From the NCBI GenBank assembly GCA_022376925.1, contig JAIOJX010000005.1, positions 92,291,001-92,355,000 on the forward strand: a stretch of 64,000 bases of DNA. The letters run 5' to 3'. A program made the position numbers and the translations under genes. Positions 23,744 through 35,999 of the stretch are shown here, piece after piece; the stretch's first letter is position 1, and each line of letters starts with the position of its first letter. Source of the DNA: Tragulus kanchil. Lineage: Eukaryota; Chordata; Mammalia; Artiodactyla; Tragulidae. The notes under the pieces were generated by a model, which did no database searches, had not been told where the DNA came from, and saw nothing but the letters and a program-made list of their open reading frames with translations.

Positions 23744-23893
23744 TACATGGACATCTTAATACCTACGTTGACTTCTACAAAAGTGGCAAAAACAACAATA
23801 ACAAAAAAAAAAACCCACCAAGCTGTGACATGTACTCAGGAACCCTATGATCACATAGACTCCATTTCATGCTGCTTGTAGAATCATACTCTT

Positions 23894-25029
23894 CCCTTTA
23901 GTGTCATTTTTCACATGTGCCAATAAATAGCGCTCAAATCCTAGAACTCCCACACCCAGCAACACCTCTAATGACTGTTGACTTTATTTGTACATAGGTG
24001 GTTTTCTCATGATCACACTGACAATATGAGGAGGACCCCTACTTGTCACCTGTGTCCTTACAGCCGAAGAACATCTATTCCATTAAGCTGCACAGGGTCC
24101 TCCCTTTACTTAGTGATTGCACAATTCAAACTTTCTGCAAATCCCTCTCCCTACTTTGTTTCTCCACAAGGTCTTTTGTAATCTGTACACATCACTCTGA
24201 ATTCACAGGCTTCACCCATTCTGTTCTTACTAATGCTGCTACATTTCTCCTTCCAGCTCAGGATTATCAGCCTGATCAACACAGCTTCTCAGTAGTTCCC
24301 ACCTATCTTTTTAAATACCTTATCTTTCTCCAAAAAGGTGTCACTCAGGATATTTTTCCTATTTATTCTTTTTCTTGTCTTTTTCTCTTATATTACATTT
24401 CAAAAAGAATGTAATACTAACAGGATAATTATGAAGACCCTGTTACTATAATCCCTCCCTCTAAATTGCTTAAAAATATTAGCTATCCCAACCCCATCTT
24501 GCAAGTGGTGCTCTGGAGTGACCTCAGACCACTGCGAGGTGGTACTTTACTTCCCCCCAAAATTGCCCAGTGAAAACCTCACCTCCCTGATAATTATGTC
24601 AGAATTGGGACATGACCAAGCTCAATCCACATAGATCTCTATAAAAGTTTATGGTCCAAACATCTGTGATGTGTGTCCAGTGTGGGGTTATGAGACTCTG
24701 TTAACTTCTGTCCTGGAGTTCACAACAGTATTTTCACTCAGATTGTCAAAGCCTAAGTTACCAGGGCCATACACTAATGAAAACTGATTTGTATCACATG
24801 GTCAGTTACAAGAAAGTACAGCAAGGCCCAAACATACACCCAGTTGTCCACTAAGGACAAGATAACTCTGGAGTGTACAAGGGGCATATGACCCTCCTAC
24901 ACATTAAACCCACCCTAAACCACCTACTCTCTAAAATCATGATCTCAGATTGCAAGTTCAGTTGCTTGAGACCAACCTACCCTTATCAGTAATAGCCAAA
25001 GTACGTGAAGAACAATTTAATAGATCATA
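23894..25029. other. Non-genic stretch, unclassified
   Basis: No family recognised. 'ctctataaaagttta' near 24640 looks like a TATA box, and the 250 bases around it could be an old LTR, but I see no matching ends or second copy. The frames at 23978-24181 and 24043-24414 overlap and look like chance. Confidence 0.4.
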
Positions 25030-25145
25030 ATAATGATTATGGTTATCTTTCATTAACCACTAACCATGTGATAGAAACTGTGTGAAGTACTTCACAGAGC
25101 CATTATTTACCTTAATGATGATTGTCAATCCTCCACAGAAAATGC
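25030..25145 (-). mobile_element. MIR-like fragment
   Basis: Antisense MIR-like run: 'accatgtgatagaaactgtg', 'gaagtacttcacagagccat', 'ccttaatgatgattgtcaat'. Core similarity only. Confidence 0.45.
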
Positions 25146-25593
25146 CTCTTATGGGGACAAGCAAGTACCTGATTCCCTGGTACCATTCAGAGTTTCATGA
25201 AAAAAACATACTGAAAATCTCGTCTTGAAAAGACAGTGGCTGATGCCTGATATCCCACCATTAGTTCTTCATTCCTCTGGGTTAAGTAATTATTTCTGGA
25301 CACGTAACTAACAGCCCTTTGAGAATTAAAAGAAATACTTGCTATTCACACCTAAGCAGGACTTTTCTCTCTCTTCCCCAGGTGACCTTATTTGATCTGA
25401 AAGCAAAACTAATTTGTTGAGGGAGGGGACACAGGTTGGGGAACCTATGAAAGTAGATGCAGGAGGAGAAACAGGGGCTCTGGAAGATCAAGGGAAAGCT
25501 GAGTGCCGAGACTGTCAAGGGTTAAGTGTTTATTCCACAGCTTTTCTCACAGGGAACTTTGCTTCTCTCTTTATGCATAATAATTAAGTATGC
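25146..25593. other. Non-genic stretch, nothing recognised
   Basis: No repeat or gene signature seen. Base composition is ordinary for intergenic mammalian DNA. Confidence 0.4.
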
Positions 25594-26369
25594 AAAGAGG
25601 TGGTGAATTAGCTACAGTAAGAGAGGTTTAAAAGGGATACAAAGAAAAACTTATTTCAAGTAATTTTTGTCCTCTGATATTTGACCCCACTGGTAGCAAA
25701 ATTCCAAGTCTCTACTCATCTTTCCCATTTCCACATGTTTCCCCTCTTCCTTTGAGGTCTTTGCATTTTTTGTTCTAGAGGAATGCAACAGAGATTGCAA
25801 ATGGTCTTAGATTATATTTTTAGGAAGTGTCTTGATTAGAATTCCTTTGGAACATGCACTGCCAAGAGAAATCTCAAGCAAATGCCACTCTGTCCATAAA
25901 CTGACCATGTAGGAGACGATTCTGCCTCTTTCCGCTTGCTGACTTTGCTAGGTTGTGAGCCGTTCATCCACCAGTTGCAATCAAATCACTTCGTCTTCAG
26001 CTCTGGTCAGGCAGCACCTGGAATTGTTGCAGTAAAGTCAAACACTGGGTCCAATCAGCATGGGACCCAGTGTAAGCCATTAAGAGTTTGCTTTAGGATT
26101 TTTTCTAGAATAATGTGAAAGATATGTTTCCATAGGCTATGAACGCAGAGCTGCTAGTGACCATCTTGAGGAGAACTAACCAATAAAGCCTACAGAAGGA
26201 AAGGCAAACCTGAGAGTTATGGAAAACCAGATTCCTAAGAACAATGACTACAAGGATCTAGGCTGAAGTGTTCCCTGATCTGTCCAGTTGATGTGCACAG
26301 ACCGCTTGTTAACATCTGAGATAAAGGTCTGTCACTTGCACCCTAAGGAGTTCTGACTTATACCTTCTC

Positions 26370-26470
26370 TCTTAAGGTTATTGTGAAGCGTAAATGAGAT
26401 AATCTATGTCAAATACTAGGCATGGTGCATGCGTGGTACCTGGCAAGAGCTCAAGAAATTGTTCAAAGTC
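26370..26470 (+). mobile_element. MIR SINE fragment
   Basis: Sense MIR 3' half: 'gttattgtgaagcgtaaatg', 'agataatctatgtcaaatac', 'cctggcaagagctcaagaaa'. Repeated at 27523-27623. Confidence 0.65.
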
Positions 26471-27522
26471 AGCCAGCTTATTTTCAGATCCTAGTGAGGA
26501 GAGGGCTCTCTGGTAGAGACTGGCTCCCCTCTGCAGGAAATCCTAAGCACCTGGTAAATACCAAAACACTTAAATCCCTCTACTTTGCTTTGAATGGCTT
26601 CTCATCTCTGCAACTCTCAGAATTTAGCCAGGCACCATTCCTTTCAGTACCATGACTTCTTGTCATGTTGACTACTTCATCTGACCTTTCTTCTTGACAT
26701 GTGTCATGAAACCCAGGAGATCTTAGAATCTAAATTATGAGCTATTTAAAGAGGTGGTGAATTAGCTACAGTAAGAGAGGTTTAAAAGGGATACAAAGAA
26801 AAACTTATTTCAAGTAATTTTGTCCTCTGATATTTGACCCCACTGGTAGCAAAATTCCAAGTCTCTACTCATCTTTCCCATTTCCACATGTTTCCCCTCT
26901 TCCTTTGAGGTCTTTGCATTTTTTGTTCTAGAGGAATGCAACAGAGATTGCAAATGGTCTTAGATTATATTTTTAGGAAGTGTCTTGATTAGAATTCCTT
27001 TGGAACATGCACTGCCAAGAGAAATCTCAAGCAAATGCCACTCTGTCCATAAACTGACCATGTAGGAGACGATTCTGCCTCTTTCCGCTTGCTGACTTTG
27101 CTAGGTTGTGAGCCGTTCATCCACCAGTTGCAATCAAATCACTTCGTCTTCAGCTCTGGTCAGGCAGCACCTGGAATTGTTGCAGTAAAGTCAAACACTG
27201 GGTCCAATCAGCATGGGACCCAGTGTAAGCCATTAAGAGTTTGCTTTAGGATTTTTTCTAGAATAATGTGAAAGATATGTTTCCATAGGCTATGAACGCA
27301 GAGCTGCTAGTGACCATCTTGAGGAGAACTAACCAATAAAGCCTACAGAAGGAAAGGCAAACCTGAGAGTTATGGAAAACCAGATTCCTAAGAACAATGA
27401 CTACAAGGATCTAGGCTGAAGTGTTCCCTGATCTGTCCAGTTGATGTGCACAGACCGCTTGTTAACATCTGAGATAAAGGTCTGTCACTTGCACCCTAAG
27501 GAGTTCTGACTTATACCTTCTC

Positions 27523-27623
27523 TCTTAAGGTTATTGTGAAGCGTAAATGAGATAATCTATGTCAAATACTAGGCATGGTGCATGCGTGGTACCTGGCAAG
27601 AGCTCAAGAAATTGTTCAAAGTC
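27523..27623 (+). mobile_element. MIR SINE fragment (second copy)
   Basis: Duplicate of 26370-26470 within tandem duplication 10. Confidence 0.65.
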
Positions 27624-27906
27624 AGCCAGCTTATTTTCAGATCCTAGTGAGGAGAGGGCTCTCTGGTAGAGACTGGCTCCCCTCTGCAGGAAATCCTAAG
27701 CACCTGGTAAATACCAAAACACTTAAATCCCTCTACTTTGCTTTGAATGGCTTCTCATCTCTGCAACTCTCAGAATTTAGCCAGGCACCATTCCTTTCAG
27801 TACCATGACTTCTTGTCATGTTGACTACTTCATCTGACCTTTCTTCTTGACATGTGTCATGAAACCCAGGAGATCTTAGAATATAAATTATGAGCTATTT
27901 AAAGAG

Positions 27907-29766
27907 TTCAGAAAGCAATTCTTGGTGAGGCTTTTAGCCTTGATTTGATTAAACACTACTTTTTTTCCTATCCAGTGTTCTAAGCCAAAGGAAACAGTTC
28001 TCCTCCTCCTCTGACCTGTTCTGTCCTAGTATAACATCTCTTTACTCCCACCTCAAATTTTATTCTTGAAGTTTCATTTGATATTTGCTGGCTAGAGGGA
28101 AAAGAAGTAAGCTTTAGGTTAAAGATCATAAAGATCCAGATGATCTAAGGAAGAAGAACGGACCTGCCAGCTCCTTTGCAAAGGCACTAGACAGAGTGAG
28201 CAAGAATTTACTGGCAGTCACGGCCAGACCACAGGACCCTTAAGTCCATCATTTACTTCACACACACATGGCCCAGCCTAAGCAGGAGGCAAGGGAGAAA
28301 GGATTCTTTTATGGTTCTGGTTTCCCTAAAACTCTCCACAAAAACAATAATGATAAAATTATATGCCAAACTGGCTGTTTATTGAATGGAGACCAGTCTG
28401 TGGGCCAAGTGTGGCTCAGGGGGAACTCTGTGTGCCTTGCCAAGAAGGGGCAGTGGGCCAAAGGAAGCATTCTCCCCAGCACTGTTCCAGTGAGAAGACC
28501 TGTGTCTAATCCCCCAAATCAGGTCACCTCTCCTCATTCATCTTGCTGCACAGTTTAATGTGACAGGCACAAAAATGGAAAGGAAGTTGGACTGGCCAAG
28601 TGTTTCAGAGCATTCACAGAGAGCTAGATCAACCTTAGAGGCCAGAACAGCTGCCTAATTTGTGAGCCCAGTGCAAAATGAGAATGCGGAATCTCTTACT
28701 CAGAAATCATTAAGAATTTCAAGATGGCAGTAGCAGATTGTGAAGCCAAGTGCAAGGCCCATTTGCACTTGTCCGTGAAACCGGCTATGCCCAGAATCAA
28801 GGGATCCAGTAAGCTAGGAAGGATAAAAGGAGGTACAATGAAATACTTCCTTGGCTTTTTAGGGAACATAGCTGTCTTAGCCCACAGAGGCAGATTTAAT
28901 GGTGGACTTCAGGTACCATCACCATCCAGGAAGGGAACTCGTTTAAGCCCTAGGGGAGTGTGGGCTTTCCAATCCATGGTGGGAGCTGCTGTCTCAGTGT
29001 TTTTTGCACCCTGATGCCACTTTCTGCTACAGGCCACAACTGTCTCCATTCCTGGGAAGAAAACTGTTGGTGTACGAGAGAAAGAATATGGCAAGGGCAG
29101 AATGTGGCAGACGATTACTTCTAATGATGAACTTTAGGACGCAGAAGTTAGGATTTAGCATACAGAAAGAACTTTAATAAGGTGAGCTTCAGTTTTAAAG
29201 TGGTGGAAGGGGGACTTTACAAACTAGGGGGAGGGCAGAATTCTAATAATGTAATTTTGTTCCACCCAAGGACCATGTCCAACCCACTAATCCATTCTTC
29301 AGACCACTGTCTTATACAGATCTTTAGGGAATTTCTGACTGATGTTAGGATTGTCTGGCAGTTGATGTCTACATAGTAGATGTTGTTAAAAGCTTGAGAG
29401 TGCTTACAGAGCATTTTCCTCAGGAAATTGCCCCATTTAGAGCTCCTGGTTGCCCCTTGTTATTTACATTTTGAAGAATGGATTTGCCAAATGAAAGCAA
29501 ATTGCCAATTCTTCCCCTACTTGAAGTCTTCCAATATTATTCAAAAGATAGTGTTAGGCTTGAATTTGGAATGGAAAAGTGTTCAATTGGAAATGATTAT
29601 TTAACAGTGATCTGGTTCAGTGGTTACAAAGACTGGGCCTCCTACCCTAATGTGACAGAACCATTTATAATGCTTTTAGAAAAATATAAATTTCCTGAAA
29701 TCTTCCCCAGAAATTTTTCAGTCATTAGAGTAGATCTGGAGAATCTTTATTTCTATAAAACTATCG
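27907..29766. other. Mostly unique non-genic stretch
   Basis: No duplication and few repeats. A segment at about 28640-28760 ('tgcaaaatgagaatgcggaa' and 'attaagaatttcaagatggc') has the feel of an old interspersed repeat that I cannot name. Frames at 28268-28558, 28724-29014 and 29478-29792 show no domain, and the last runs into a Bov-tA. I do not call them genes. Confidence 0.45.
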
Positions 29767-30010
29767 GGGGCCTTCCCTGGTATCTCAGATGATAAAGAAT
29801 CTTTTTGCAATGCAGGAGACCCTAGTTTGATCCCTGGGTCAGGAAGATCCCCTGGAGAAGGAAATGGCAACCCATTCCAGTATTTTTGCCTGGGAAATCC
29901 CATGTACAGAGGAACCTGGTGGGCTATGTCCATGACATCAGTTGTCATGAGTTGGACAGAGGAGCCATGGAGTCGCAAAGAGTTGGACACAACTGAGCAA
30001 CTAATACACA
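29767..30010 (+). mobile_element. Bov-tA SINE with internal insertion
   Basis: Head 'ggccttccctggtatctcag', then 'gatcccctggagaaggaaat', 'ccattccagtatttttgcct' and 'caaagagttggacacaactg'. Between the 'gtgggctatgtcc' block and the 3' end are about 30 extra bases containing a partly repeated 'gagttggacag', so the 3' region looks internally duplicated. Confidence 0.88.
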
Positions 30011-30152
30011 CAGCCACAAAAAAAGAAATACATGAGCAGAAGCCTCACAAGTCACAGAACCAAGCATGAAGTAGGAATCAAGCTTTGTAGCTTGTAGATG
30101 GACCCAGATCTGAGAGCCAGGAGTGAAGTTTCGTCATACCAGACCCTCTGAG

Positions 30153-30351
30153 GCACTTCCCTGATGATCCAATGGCTACAACTCCACACTCACAATGCAG
30201 GAGGCCCAGGTTGGATCCCTGGTCAGGGAACTAGATCCTGCATGCCCTGACTAAAAACAAAGACCGTGTATGCTATGATGAAGACCCTGAGTGCCACAAC
30301 TTACATTCAGAGTTTTATTTACTATTAAATTAATAAATACTAAAAAAAATA
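30153..30351 (+). mobile_element. CHR-type SINE, old
   Basis: Head 'gcacttccctgatgatcc', 'caatgcaggaggcccaggtt', B box 'ggttggatccc' and 'tggtcagggaactagatcct', ending in an A-rich tail. This differs from the young CHR-derived form elsewhere in the window and is strongly diverged. Confidence 0.8.
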
Positions 30352-31753
30352 CAAGACCTTCCGAGCTGGCACAGGACTATAAACACACAGGCCCACACAG
30401 CCAGGCAGGACTGTATACCTGTGACTGCAGGATGCAGATGTATTTATTTACAAAGGAAGACTGTGTCCAAGCTCTCCTCATTGTTTGACTTCAAACTTGC
30501 CGACATCCTCCCCTTTCCTCCCTCCGAGAGACAGCAGTGATCTTGTCTGTCCCCATCCCTCTCCCCCAGCTAACTGGGAGAAGTCCTGGAGAGCCTGAGC
30601 AGCCCTTGGAAAGGGAGCCTCTTCACAGAGCCTTGTAATTTCAGGAGTTCCTTTTTTGAATGGAGCCATTTCCACTGCACGGCTGGACGGTCTGAAAGCA
30701 GAACTCACCCAAGGTCCACAGACACAAACCCAGGGATTTCGTCCTCTCCTGCTGTGCCTAGCCCTTACCATACCATGTTCCCCCTGCTTCCCTCTCTCTT
30801 GTTAGTATTTTACTTGGTTCCTTTCCCTTTCGTGTTAACAGTCATTCCAAACAATCCCCAGGCAGCTTGTAGTTGGTTTGTTACCCTCACTCCACATGGT
30901 GCTCTGTTCCGTTCCCGCGGGCTGGTTGGTTTGGACGTCCTCTTCCTTTAGCTGTCAGTTCACTTCTCCAGGCCGCACCCGGAGTGACCACAGTTCAGGA
31001 TTTGGTTTCCCTTTTTGCTGCTGAAAGTAGATCTGTGTCACTGCCTGTGGTGGGTATGGGAATGATTCCTCTGCTTTAGCAGATTGTTAAAATGAATGTC
31101 CAAGAGCATCCTTAAGAGGTCAAGTTCTAATGTCTGCTAATAAAGAATGGCTCTGAACAAAGTGGCCTGGATTAGCCTTGCAAGGTGAAAATGACAATAG
31201 GCCTGCCTCCAAAATCCAATACCAGCCTCTGCCTTGGAACTCTACAAGCCACCATCTTGCGAACACCAAAGGAAATGGTTTTTTTTTTTTTTTGCTTCTA
31301 GAGCATGCCAGATTGTAGAGGAACTGCCACACAAAATAAACTCTCCTCCAAGTGACTGAAAATGCTACTTCCCCTCAATTGCAGGAAAGCATAAATAAAT
31401 GGGACAGTGTGAGATGGAGAAAGCAGCAGAGGGAGAATTTGATGCATTGAACACATGGGAGGCACACTCGATATTTCTTCGGGAGATTTGTTCAACTTAT
31501 TATGTCTTAAAGATGCTTGAAAGCACATCCAAGTTCTTTCTAGGCTGGCGCAGCTGTTAAAACATGCAGATGACACTCAGGAATTCCATGTGTATCTTTT
31601 AAAGTACATTTTAAAGCTTTTGATTATGAAAAACTTATAATTGAGTTCACTAAGAGTGGTCTGTGGACAAGTGTGCATTTGAGAACTGTTAGTTCCTGGT
31701 CTACAGTAAGTACAGGAAGTGAGAGTAAGCATTTAGAAATTTTTATAGTAACT
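30352..31753. other. Unique-looking stretch, no gene supported
   Basis: Higher GC than average in 30480-31080, with several overlapping frames on both strands (30478-30771 minus, 30754-30951 plus, 30873-31079 plus). None shows a domain, and no convincing splice-bounded exon is visible. A poly-T run lies near 31278-31293. Confidence 0.45.
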
Positions 31754-31841
31754 TTGCCTGGAAAATCCCATGGACAGAGGAGCCTGGCAGGCTACAGTCC
31801 AAAGGGTCGCGAAGTGTGGGGCACAACTGGGCACAGCACAC
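31754..31841 (+). mobile_element. Bov-tA/BovA SINE, 5'-truncated
   Basis: Only the 3' part is present: 'ttgcctggaaaatcccatgg', 'ggagcctggcaggctacagt' and a mutated 'gggtcgcgaagtgtgggg' block. Confidence 0.85.
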
Positions 31842-31955
31842 ATAATAACTGTATACTGCCACATTGTTTTTACTATATTTTGTATCAGTCAAATGAATTC
31901 ATTTTTTCAAATGAATTTTTTATACTAGCTTTTTAATCACATATATTTGAGAAGC

Positions 31956-32128
31956 AATGGAATCACACCCATGTTTGCTACAGTCTGCCAGGCTCCTTCT
32001 GTCTGTGGAATTCTCCAGGCAAGAATACGGGAGTGGGTAGCCATTCCCTTCTCCAGGGATTCCCTTCTCCGGAGATCCAACCCAGGTCTCCTGCATTGCA
32101 GGCAGATGCTCTACCATCTGAGAAGCCC
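31956..32128 (-). mobile_element. Bov-tA SINE, reverse strand
   Basis: Complement landmarks: 'ccaggcaagaatacgggagt', then 'gattcccttctccggagatc', 'gtctcctgcattgcaggcag', 'ctaccatctgagaagccc'. The 3' end is missing. Near 32050 'attcccttctcc' occurs twice. Confidence 0.88.
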
Positions 32129-32755
32129 CATGTTTACATCACCTAGGTTTAACTATTTCTAATGAACTAGCATAAATACAGAATATTTCATAGAGAAATA
32201 CTATATAAAGAGGACATAAAATTATGCACCTAAGATTTGCTTTTAAATTATTTCTTTAACTTTCTAACTGGCTTCTCTGTCTTGTTCATTTATTTTGTTA
32301 TTGTATTGAAAGGAGTGTGACTGGAAAGTCAGGGATGCTTTTTTCATATTTCTACTTCCTAATTCATGGATATTCTGAAGTTTGTATATATTATGCTTCA
32401 AAAAATACAAGGAAAATAAGTATTACCTTTATCATTCCAGGAATACTTTTTTCTAATTCAATTCTGTTTTCTGATTGTTTTTTTAACAAGTCAGACCTTT
32501 AAAGACATCATTATAGTAGAGTGCCTGATATAAATTTTATTTTATGAAGGTAAAAGTTGTAACTTTTCTTAAAGTTACCCTATCCTCATGTTTTCATTGG
32601 AAAATTTTAAGGTAGTTTTACATGTTACTCAAAGATTTTAAATATATTTTAAAAAGTAATAGAATGGAATTACCCACGCCCCCCACCCCATTTAGGAGTT
32701 TAACTTAGGTTTGAGAAACAGAAGGTAGTATGACTTTTTACTGTGGGGACTCTTT
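32129..32755. other. AT-rich non-genic stretch
   Basis: No repeat family or gene recognised. A C-run stretch near 32675 ('cgccccccaccccat') breaks the AT-rich background. Confidence 0.4.
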
Positions 32756-32815
32756 CAGCCCATAGGAAGAATTTAAGCAAAGCAACCTCATTTGGCTGTT
32801 ATTAGTGTCAGTTAA

Positions 32816-33035
32816 GGGCTTTACAGGTGGCTCAGTGGGTAAAGAATCCACCTGCAGTGCAGGAGACACAGGCAGAGGTAAGTTCAATCCCCAGATTGGG
32901 AAGATCCCATGGAGGAGGGCATGGCAACCCACTCCAGTATTCTTGCCTCGAAACTCCCATGTACAGAAGAGCATGGTGGGTTACAGTCCATAGGGTTGCA
33001 GAGAGTCGTATACAACTGAAGCAACTGAGCACACA
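32816..33035 (+). mobile_element. Bov-tA SINE
   Basis: Head 'gggctttacaggtggctcag', B-box-like 'aagttcaatcccc' preceded by a small insertion, then 'ggcaacccactccagtattc' and 'gttgcagagagtcgtataca'. Moderately diverged. Confidence 0.9.
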
Positions 33036-33937
33036 CGCAACATCAGTTAAATGTTCTGGCAAATAGGGCAAAAAATAAAGAAAGCGTCACCCGCCCACAT
33101 CACCAGACTTAAAAGCTGGAAAATTTGATTCACAGTGATTTTATATCAGATTGCATCAGCAGCTTAGACAAAGAGGCAGTAGTGCTTCAGTGAAAATTTT
33201 GTTTGAACATAAATTGTTTTCTAGATGTTTTGCTGAAGTCTTTTAATACCCAGTTCCCACAACCTCTCTATGTGGATTAAGAGACAGTGAACACAGTTCA
33301 GGGTAATTTGTTTTCTCTGGCCTTGGAAAAAAGAAAGGGGCAAACACACTAAATTATTGATCTACTCTATTTTTCCTCCTGTAATCCAGCCAAACATTCT
33401 ATTATGAAGTTGAAACATTTCAGTTACTATAATTTTTTCCTAAAGATTTTGGTTCCCACACTGAAATTCTGCTTCCATGGTCAGATTCAGAATCCACTTC
33501 CCAAAATCTCTTCCAAAACATTCATGGCATAAACCTTGAGAAAGAGAACTTCAGGCTCCATTTGTCTCCTTGCAGAATGAGTCAGAGTATTTTAAAAAGC
33601 AACAAAAATATGAAACCCCTTGATGAAGTGTTTTTGAAGTGTCCTGACCACATCTGTAAAAACGGTCAAATATTATCTCAATTCACTTTTTAAAGTGGAA
33701 AACAACTAAACTTAGCTCAAATCCAGGCAAATGATTCCTTCCAAAATAAAAGCTCATATCCACACACAAAGAAACTTGGTGTTAAAGCCTGGGGTCATGA
33801 TGGGCCCAAAGGAAGGAGAGTGGGTGAAATGGGGAAAACCAGGGTGTAGGATTGCAGTGACCTTATGGGGGCAAAATGCCATCTGGAGGTAATGCGAAAC
33901 TCTCTGGGAACATGATAATTAGGCACAAAGTATATGA
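33036..33937. other. Unique-looking non-genic stretch
   Basis: No frame above about 60 codons with a recognisable domain and no repeat family recognised. Repeated at 34218-35121. Confidence 0.4.
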
Positions 33938-33997
33938 CAGCCCATAGGAAGAATTTAAGCAAAGCAACCTCATTTGGCTGTTATTAGTGTCAGTTAA

Positions 33998-34217
33998 GGG
34001 CTTTACAGGTGGCTCAGTGGGTAAAGAATCCACCTGCAGTGCAGGAGACACAGGCAGAGGTAAGTTCAATCCCCAGATTGGGAAGATCCCATGGAGGAGG
34101 GCATGGCAACCCACTCCAGTATTCTTGCCTCGAAACTCCCATGTACAGAAGAGCATGGTGGGTTACAGTCCATAGGGTTGCAGAGAGTCGTATACAACTG
34201 AAGCAACTGAGCACACA
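33998..34217 (+). mobile_element. Bov-tA SINE (second copy)
   Basis: Duplicate of 32816-33035 within tandem duplication 11. Confidence 0.9.
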
Positions 34218-35121
34218 CGCAACATCAGTTAAATGTTCTGGCAAATAGGGCAAAAAATAAAGAAAGCGTCACCCGCCCACATCACCAGACTTAAAAAGCT
34301 GGAAAATTTGATTCACAGTGATTTTATATCAGATTGCATCAGCAGCTTAGACAAAGAGGCAGTAGTGCTTCAGTGAAAATTTTGTTTGAACATAAATTGT
34401 TTTCTAGATGTTTTGCTGAAGTCTTTTAATACCCAGTTCCCACAACCTCTCTATGTGGATTAAGAGACAGTGAACACAGTTCAGGGTAATTTGTTTTCTC
34501 TGGCCTTGGAAAAAAGAAAGGGGCAAACACACTAAATTATTGATCTACTCTATTTTTCCTCCTGTAATCCAGCCAAACATTCTATTATGAAGTTGAAACA
34601 TTTCAGTTACTATAATTTTTTCCTAAAGATTTTGGTTCCCACACTGAAATTCTGCTTCCATGGTCAGATTCAGAATCCACTTCCCAAAATCTCTTCCAAA
34701 ACATTCATGGCATAAACCTTGAGAAAGAGAACTTCAGGCTCCATTTGTCTCCTTGCAGAATGAGTCAGAGTATTTTAAAAAGCAACAAAAATATGAAACC
34801 CCTTGATGAAGTGTTTTTGAAGTGTCCTGACCACATCTGTAAAAACGGTCAAATATTATCTCAATTCACTTTTTAAAGTGGAAAACAACTAAACTTAGCT
34901 CAAATCCAGGCAAATGATTCCTTCCAAAATAAAAGCTCATATCCACACACAAAGAAACTTGGTGTTAAAGCCTGGGGTCATGATGGGCCCAAAGGAAGGA
35001 GAGTGGGTGAAATGGGGAAAACCAGGGTGTAGGATTGCAGTGACCTTATGGGGGCAAAATGCCATCTGGAGGTAATGCGAAACTCTCTGGGAACATGATA
35101 ATTAGGCACAAAGTATATGAC

Positions 35122-35499
35122 TATTAGAATTAACTACTCATCCTTCCCACACATTTGGAGAATTCTGTTATCAGTGTTTTGATGAGTCAGAGATTTAAGA
35201 GAATCAAAATAAAAAGCAATCAAATACAGTGCAGATTTCTATACAAAGTGTCAGGCCCTCAACCTTCACCTTTAGGAAAGCGTCCTGACTTCGATCTTTC
35301 TCAGTTTGGAGGCAAGTCCCTGAGACTGGAGTTTACAGTCTTCATGACTAATATTCTGGCATAGGAAATGGGCTACTCCTCCTGATGCAGAAGGAAAATG
35401 AACAGTCTGAAGATTCCTTATGAGCAAAGAAACACCCATGCAGTAAATGGAACACACAGTGAGTAATAAGAATAGGAGCTGCTGCTGATTCACTTCTCA
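35122..35499. other. Non-genic stretch, nothing recognised
   Basis: No signature seen. The opposing short frames at 35155-35364 and 35272-35493 overlap. Confidence 0.4.
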
Positions 35500-35710
35500 C
35501 TAGGCGTCACATATTATGTAGGATAATTTACACAGGGCCGCTGCTTACCCTTTCAGCCAGTCTAGAAGGTAGGTGTTGTTTCTATTTTACAGGGAGAACT
35601 CTGAGGCAAAGAGAGAGTCTCCTGAGATCTAAAGACACGATCTGAATACAAGTTTGTCAGACTAAAAAGTCCAGCCTCTTTGCCACTCAGCCAAACTACC
35701 TGAAGGCTAT
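35500..35710 (-). mobile_element. MIR SINE
   Basis: Antisense MIR with nearly the full core: 'gtaggtgttgtttctatttt', 'acagggagaactctgaggca', then 'tctttgccactcagcc'. Better preserved than the other MIR pieces here. Confidence 0.75.
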
Positions 35711-35999
35711 CTGAATGACTATTTTAGGTCAGGAATGGAAGTGACTTACTGGAACAGGAATGTTAAGAGAAAAACGGGATCATGACCTCTGGCAATGATT
35801 GGAATCATACAATACTGAACAACCTTCAGTGTAGTATCAAAATTATCTTAAAGGCACATTAACATAATTGAATATATTTAATAAGCACTCGAGACAGGAC
35901 AAATCTTAAGCCAATTTAATAATGTATACCAATATTTACATAGCCAGGAAAATGAAATTCCCTTTGAAACAGTCATCCAAGGAGACTCCACTTATTCCA
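35711..35999. other. Non-genic stretch, nothing recognised
   Basis: AT-rich sequence leading into the 3' end of the next L1. No gene signal. Confidence 0.4.

Larger units (their letters stand above)
21614..23893. repeat. Tandem duplication 9 (unit about 1.13-1.15 kb)
   Basis: Copies 21614-22766 and 22764-23893 overlap by 3 bases. Copy 2 has a deletion of about 20 bases close to the joint. A second cluster of differences lies in the SINE head: 'caagcctgcgcgccttgc' in copy 1 and 'caaaccggcgcccccttg' in copy 2. Confidence 0.95.
25594..27906. repeat. Tandem duplication 10 (unit about 1.16 kb)
   Basis: Copies 25594-26753 and 26748-27906 share 6 bases ('aaagag') at the joint. Differences are one T in a poly-T run near 25668/26820 and one substitution near 26730/27883. 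Most of the unit is unique-looking DNA, so element-driven duplication is unlikely. The frames at 25936-26118 and 26422-26655 recur at 27089 and 27575. Confidence 0.95.
32756..35121. repeat. Tandem duplication 11 (unit about 1.18 kb)
   Basis: Copies 32756-33938 and 33938-35121 share a single base at the joint. The only difference I found is one extra A in a poly-A run near 34295. Apart from a Bov-tA the unit is unique-looking DNA. Confidence 0.95.

Noticed and set aside
29478..29792. 104-codon forward frame, possibly a small gene
   Set aside because: No recognisable domain, no Kozak-like or splice context that I could support, and its last codons lie in a Bov-tA insertion.
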